In this document: positions 60,703 through 64,000 of the stretch, one piece after another
How the letters are laid out: each line of letters starts with the position of its first letter
How positions within the stretch are numbered: position 1 is the stretch's first letter
Source: Candidatus Gastranaerophilales bacterium
GTDB taxonomy: Bacteria > Cyanobacteriota > Vampirovibrionia > Gastranaerophilales > Gastranaerophilaceae
Direction: 5' to 3'
Length of the DNA: 64,000 bases
Assembly (NCBI GenBank): GCA_944326585.1
Contig: CALVEN010000001.1
Coordinates: 124,001-188,000 of the forward strand
Translations under genes and position numbers: made by a program
Notes under the pieces: model-generated
Seen by the model: only the letters and a program-made list of their open reading frames with translations
The model's database searches: none
Told to the model about the DNA's origin: nothing

Positions 60703-60909
60703 TTATTTGTCTATAAATTCCAGTTTGTATTCAAGCAGATCCGCAATTAAGTAAGCTTCATCAAGTGATAATGTGCCGCGTTGGAGTTTGCCTGTCAGGC
60801 TTTTAAAGGTATAAGGCTTGCCGGTTTTTTCCCGCAGCATTTGCGCGAGTTTTGTAATTGTAATACATCTTAATGCTATTAAAGATTTAATTTTATTACG
60901 GGCATTCAT
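60703..60909 (-). CDS. Small HTH (XRE-like) protein
   Basis: 68 residues: a helix-turn-helix-like fold (ITKLAQMLREKTGKPYTFKS, LTGKLQRGTLSLDEAYLIAD, LLEYKLEFIDK) of the type seen in phage-like and Firmicutes small regulators. Starts just upstream of the rfaE2-lpx operon and may regulate it, or only share its promoter. Confidence 0.65.
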   Translation of the reverse strand: MNARNKIKSLIALRCITITKLAQMLREKTGKPYTFKSLTGKLQRGTLSLDEAYLIADLLEYKLEFIDK

Positions 60910-61094
60910 TATTTAATTATTATAATTCAGCTAATAATAAATATAATATTTGTTATTATTCTGCCTGTATGCAGGTAATAATGCTTTGATTCGGGGAGAA
61001 ATATTTTTATATTGAATTATTCAAAATAATCACATTAATATTGACCGTGTGGGGAATATTAAAAACAAATTGTCAATGTTAGGATGAACGCATT

Positions 61095-62114
61095 ATGGAA
61101 AAAATATTGGTTATAAGATACGGAACCATTGGTGACAGTATTTTTGCGAGTGCTTTTTATCGAGAACTCAGACAAGCTTTGCCGGATGCGAGGATAGATA
61201 TTCTTGTTGATGAAATTGCCGAAGATGTTATGCGGAATTGTCCGTATATTAATAAAATTTTTCAAATCGACGGTAAATATCGGAATATATTAGCTTATAT
61301 TTCATTATTTAGCAAATACGATACTGTGTATTTTTTGAAAAGCGATAGCTTTTTTACGATTGTGGCTTTTTTGGCGCAAGTTAAAAATCGTATAGGTTTT
61401 GATATAAAACGTAATAAATTTTTAACGGCAGCGGCGCCTTATAATTTGAACAGACATGAAATTGACTGTTATTTGGATTTATTGAGGATTACAGGTATTC
61501 CCGTAAAAAATGACAGAACCGAATTATGGCTTGACAGAATTAATGATTCTAAAGCACAAGAAGTTGTTTCAAATATTCCTAACAAAAAAGTTTTAATACA
61601 TGCTTTCAGTAGGTTTGCTCAAAAAAATTGGCTTGATAAATACTGGATGGAGCTTATAAAATATTTATCAAATGAAATGCGGTCACAGATATTTTTTGTC
61701 GGCGGTACGGGCGATATTAAGAATTATCAAAATATTATTGATAGTATCGGAGATAGTCTTGAGATTTTGCCTATTAATATGTGCGGGAAATTATCCATAC
61801 CGGAAACAATGTCACTTGTTAAAAATATGGATTTAGTAATCGGATTAGATTCAGGCGTAATCCATATGGCAGCGGCTCTGGATATCCCGTCGATATTGCT
61901 GCACGGTCCTACGTCGTTAGTAAGATGGAAACCAAGGAGTGAAAAATGTATTGTGCTTTCAAGACATTTTTCGTGTTCTCCGTGTTGTTTGCAGTCAGGT
62001 ACGGTAAAATATTGTAAAAACAGAGTGTCAGATTGTATGGAGGATTTGGCGCCGGATATTGTTATTAATACATTGAAAGATAAATTCGGGACTATATCCG
62101 GCAAAAAATTATAA
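61095..62114 (+). CDS. Glycosyltransferase family 9 (heptosyltransferase-like)
   Basis: 339 residues. Opens MEKILVIRYGTIGDSIFASA, the GT9 signature, and has the second-domain motifs FFVGGTGDIKNY, MSLVKNMDLVIGLDSGVIHMAA and LLHGPTS with a Cys-rich C-terminus (CSPCCLQSG). Adds heptose or a related sugar to LPS core; donor inferred from the neighbouring rfaE2. Confidence 0.87.
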   Translation: MEKILVIRYGTIGDSIFASAFYRELRQALPDARIDILVDEIAEDVMRNCPYINKIFQIDGKYRNILAYISLFSKYDTVYFLKSDSFFTIVAFLAQVKNRIGFDIKRNKFLTAAAPYNLNRHEIDCYLDLLRITGIPVKNDRTELWLDRINDSKAQEVVSNIPNKKVLIHAFSRFAQKNWLDKYWMELIKYLSNEMRSQIFFVGGTGDIKNYQNIIDSIGDSLEILPINMCGKLSIPETMSLVKNMDLVIGLDSGVIHMAAALDIPSILLHGPTSLVRWKPRSEKCIVLSRHFSCSPCCLQSGTVKYCKNRVSDCMEDLAPDIVINTLKDKFGTISGKKL

Positions 62115-62131
62115 AATTTCAGACATCAATA

Positions 62132-62494
62132 TCAAATTTGCGGTGTTTTATTTTCCAAAGAGTTTGCCTGTTGGGCTAATTCTTCAGCGTTAACTTCCGA
62201 TTGGCGGACTTTACGGAATGTAATAATATTTTTTTGTTTGTTAAAAATCGGATTCCATGGTGCCAATTCTTTATATTTTGAAGAATCCAGCTCAGCTTCC
62301 ATTTCGCGAATGAATGAATCCGAAGAAATATCTTCGCCGCTGTTAATCCGGAGTGTGGTTCTTGCATTTACTTTTTCAAGATATTTGTCGCGTACATTGC
62401 ATTTTAATTTATGTTTTGTTGACCACCATTCGGGGTTTTTAAATGTTTTACCGTCAATTTGAAGTTTACTTACAAGATCTCCTATTTTAGGCAT
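62132..62494 (-). CDS. Hypothetical protein, 120 aa
   Basis: Not recognised. Soluble, mixed composition with WWSTKHKLKCNVRDKYLEK near the middle and a Gln/Asn-rich tail. AAAGGAAAC precedes the ATG. Possibly cotranscribed from the asd side; no domain or motif assigned. Confidence 0.55.
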   Translation of the reverse strand: MPKIGDLVSKLQIDGKTFKNPEWWSTKHKLKCNVRDKYLEKVNARTTLRINSGEDISSDSFIREMEAELDSSKYKELAPWNPIFNKQKNIITFRKVRQSEVNAEELAQQANSLENKTPQI

Positions 62495-62551
62495 ATATGT
62501 TTCCTTTATTTTTACAGCAAATCTTATAAAAATTGAAAATAAAAAATTTTG

Positions 62552-63568
62552 CTAAAATAATTCCATTTCGGTAATTTTTTTACAAATTCTTACTGTGTTT
62601 AGCGCGGCGCCTATTCTGAGGTTGTCTGCCACACACCATAATGTTATTCCGTTTTCAAATGCAATATTTTTTCTTATACGACCGACAAAAACCGGGTCAA
62701 CATATTCTGCATCGCGCGTTGTCGGGTATTCAAAGTTATCAGGATTGTCTATAACTTTGACTCCGTAAGATTTTTTAAGAATTTCTCTGACTTCATCAGG
62801 TGTAATTTTATTCTCAAATTCAATATCTACGGCTTCGCTGTGACCGCGATAAACAGGAACTCTGACAGCTGTACATGAAATAGGTGTGTCAGACGCAAGA
62901 TGAAGAATTTTTTTAGTTTCATTTGTGACTTTCATTTCTTCTTTTGTGTAACCGTTTTCGCAAAATACGTCAATCTGCGGGATTACATTAAAAGAAATCG
63001 GCTTTTTGAAGCATACATTTTCAAATTTTTCACCGTTTAATTTGGCTTTTGTATCTGCAGTGAGTTCATTTATAGCTGCAAGACCTGCTCCGGAAACTGA
63101 TTGATATGTTGATACAATAAGCCTTTTTATTTTTGCTTTATCATTCAATGGTTTTAAAACAAGCATTAATTGAGATGTTGAACAATTCGGGTTTGCGATA
63201 ATGCCTTTGTGTTTTTTTAAATCTTCGTCGTTTACGCCTGCAATTACAAGAGGAACATCTTCCTCCATTCTGAAAGCCGATGAATTATCAATCAAAACCC
63301 CGCCGCGTTTTACAATTTCAGGCGCAAATTTTTTGGATGTAGAGCCTCCTGCTGATGCTATAACAATATTAATTCCGTCAAAAGATTCGGGTTTTGCTTC
63401 TTCAACAGTGTATTTTTTACCTTGAAATTCCAATTCTTTTCCTGCGCTTTTTGCACTGGATAAAAGTTTCAGTTCATTATATTGAACGTCAAGCTCATCC
63501 ATAATCTTTAAAATTTCGCGTCCTACAACGCCTGTTGCGCCTAAAATTGCAATGTTTGGTTTTCTCAT
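62552..63568 (-). CDS. asd: Aspartate-semialdehyde dehydrogenase
   Basis: NADPH-dependent second step of the aspartate pathway, 338 residues. ILGATGVVGREIL nucleotide loop, catalytic Cys in NPNCSTSQL, SVSGAGLAAINEL, and active-site His in VPVYRGHSEAV. GAGG ribosome binding site. Feeds both dapB next door and hom at 19.2 kb. Confidence 0.95.
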   Translation of the reverse strand: MRKPNIAILGATGVVGREILKIMDELDVQYNELKLLSSAKSAGKELEFQGKKYTVEEAKPESFDGINIVIASAGGSTSKKFAPEIVKRGGVLIDNSSAFRMEEDVPLVIAGVNDEDLKKHKGIIANPNCSTSQLMLVLKPLNDKAKIKRLIVSTYQSVSGAGLAAINELTADTKAKLNGEKFENVCFKKPISFNVIPQIDVFCENGYTKEEMKVTNETKKILHLASDTPISCTAVRVPVYRGHSEAVDIEFENKITPDEVREILKKSYGVKVIDNPDNFEYPTTRDAEYVDPVFVGRIRKNIAFENGITLWCVADNLRIGAALNTVRICKKITEMELF

Positions 63569-63577
63569 AAAATACCT

Positions 63578-64000
63578 CTATAATATATTCTCTAATCCGT
63601 AAATAAAATCATTGTGCTTAAAAACATGTTCCGTTGCCATTAAAATCCCCGGCATGTAACATTTTCTGTCGGTCGAATCGTGTCTGATTGAAAGTGTCTG
63701 CCCCATTGAACCGAAAAGAACCTCTTGAGATGCCATGAATCCGGGCATTCTGACTGAATGTATATGGATGCCGGAATATGATTTTCCGCCTCTTGCACCT
63801 TGAATTGTTTCGGTTTCAGGACAGTTGCCTGCGGTGAAACTTTCTTTTGCTTTTGACATCATTAATGCTGTTTTTATTGCCGTGCCTGATGGGGCATCTT
63901 TTTTCTGGTTGTGGTGAAGCTCAATAATTTCCGCATTGTCAAAGTATTTTGCGCAAAGTTCTGCGCATTTCATCATCAAAACCGCACCCGTTGAAAAATT
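63578..64000 (-). CDS. dapB: 4-hydroxy-tetrahydrodipicolinate reductase (DapB), C-terminal part
   Basis: The 5' part lies beyond the right edge. Reading in from the edge: NFSTGAVLMMKCAELCAKYF, then EIIELHHNQKKDAPSGTAIK (catalytic His and Lys), IQGARGGKSYSGIHIHSVRMPG and FGSMGQTLSIRHDSTDR, all DapB landmarks. Lysine/diaminopimelate branch; ten bases upstream of asd in one operon. Confidence 0.93.
   Translation of the reverse strand, partial: NFSTGAVLMMKCAELCAKYFDNAEIIELHHNQKKDAPSGTAIKTALMMSKAKESFTAGNCPETETIQGARGGKSYSGIHIHSVRMPGFMASQEVLFGSMGQTLSIRHDSTDRKCYMPGILMATEHVFKHNDFIYGLENIL

Overview
The window is about 64 kb of an AT-rich, densely coded bacterial chromosome. It most likely comes from a gut member of the non-photosynthetic sister group of Cyanobacteria (Gastranaerophilales / Vampirovibrionia, 'Melainabacteria'). 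This is inferred from several things together: orphan type IV prepilin-like proteins whose N-terminal helix reads FTLAEVLITLGIIG; a complete set of early lipid A genes (lpxA, lpxC, lpxD, fabZ) with an LptB/LptF-type exporter; a PPi-dependent phosphofructokinase; a cyanobacterial-type DprA-like protein; and the MEP isoprenoid genes ispE and ispF. No species call is possible from sequence alone.

Layout. 1-6.8 kb: minus-strand housekeeping genes (holB fragment, holA, an oligopeptide-type ABC ATPase, rsmA-ispE) around a 678-residue unknown protein. 6.8-10.3 kb: gshA, bioY, rimI and a GGDEF-like protein. 10.3-15.6 kb: two prepilin genes flanking an lptB-lptF-phosphodiester glycosidase operon. 15.6-25.6 kb: tadA and a two-component system (minus), then hom-thrC and a TPR/phosphoesterase/MBL/AlkD-like run (plus). 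25.7-32.7 kb: alcohol dehydrogenase, a zinc-ribbon protein, a three-gene MotA/MotB-like (Zorya-like) operon, uvrC and a third prepilin. 32.7-45 kb: a repeat cluster, pcrA, dprA-like, HEAT-like, NUDIX, HAD, an ABC1-kinase fusion, ispF, a small accessory island (terminal-repeat element, sRNA, XRE regulator, small ORF), ffh and mscL. 45.3-51.7 kb: tRNA-Glu, SGNH hydrolase, hpf, mntP-like, DUF4127, a hydroxyacid dehydrogenase, Hsp20, a probable 6S RNA and a ROK kinase. 51.7-64 kb: repeats, a fourth prepilin, lpxA and an M29 peptidase, pfp, the fabZ-lpxC-lpxD-rfaE2 operon, a GT9 heptosyltransferase-like gene, asd and a dapB fragment.

Four things stand out. (1) ispE carries an in-frame 430-bp cassette bounded by a perfect 37-bp inverted repeat and encoding a DUF559 (Vsr-like) nuclease domain inside the kinase. 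(2) All four prepilin loci have a poly-G tract of 9-11 bases just after an upstream start. In every case the tract is one base off the length that joins leader and downstream frame (for the third locus, the conserved leader frame), which looks like contingency loci or a recurrent sequencing artefact. (3) The last ~35 codons of the fourth prepilin are GC-rich, A-poor and rich in NNC codons before a conserved AVCLGD end, as expected for a diversity-generating retroelement target. (4) Two paralogous small RNAs share a near-identical TTGACA-N16-TATAAT promoter and compensatory stems.

The genome also has many dispersed palindromic repeats, some translated inside prepilin leaders. Many genes start exactly six bases after an extended -10 box (TGNTANAAT-N6-ATG), suggesting common leaderless transcription. 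No CRISPR array, rRNA, transposase or reverse transcriptase was seen.
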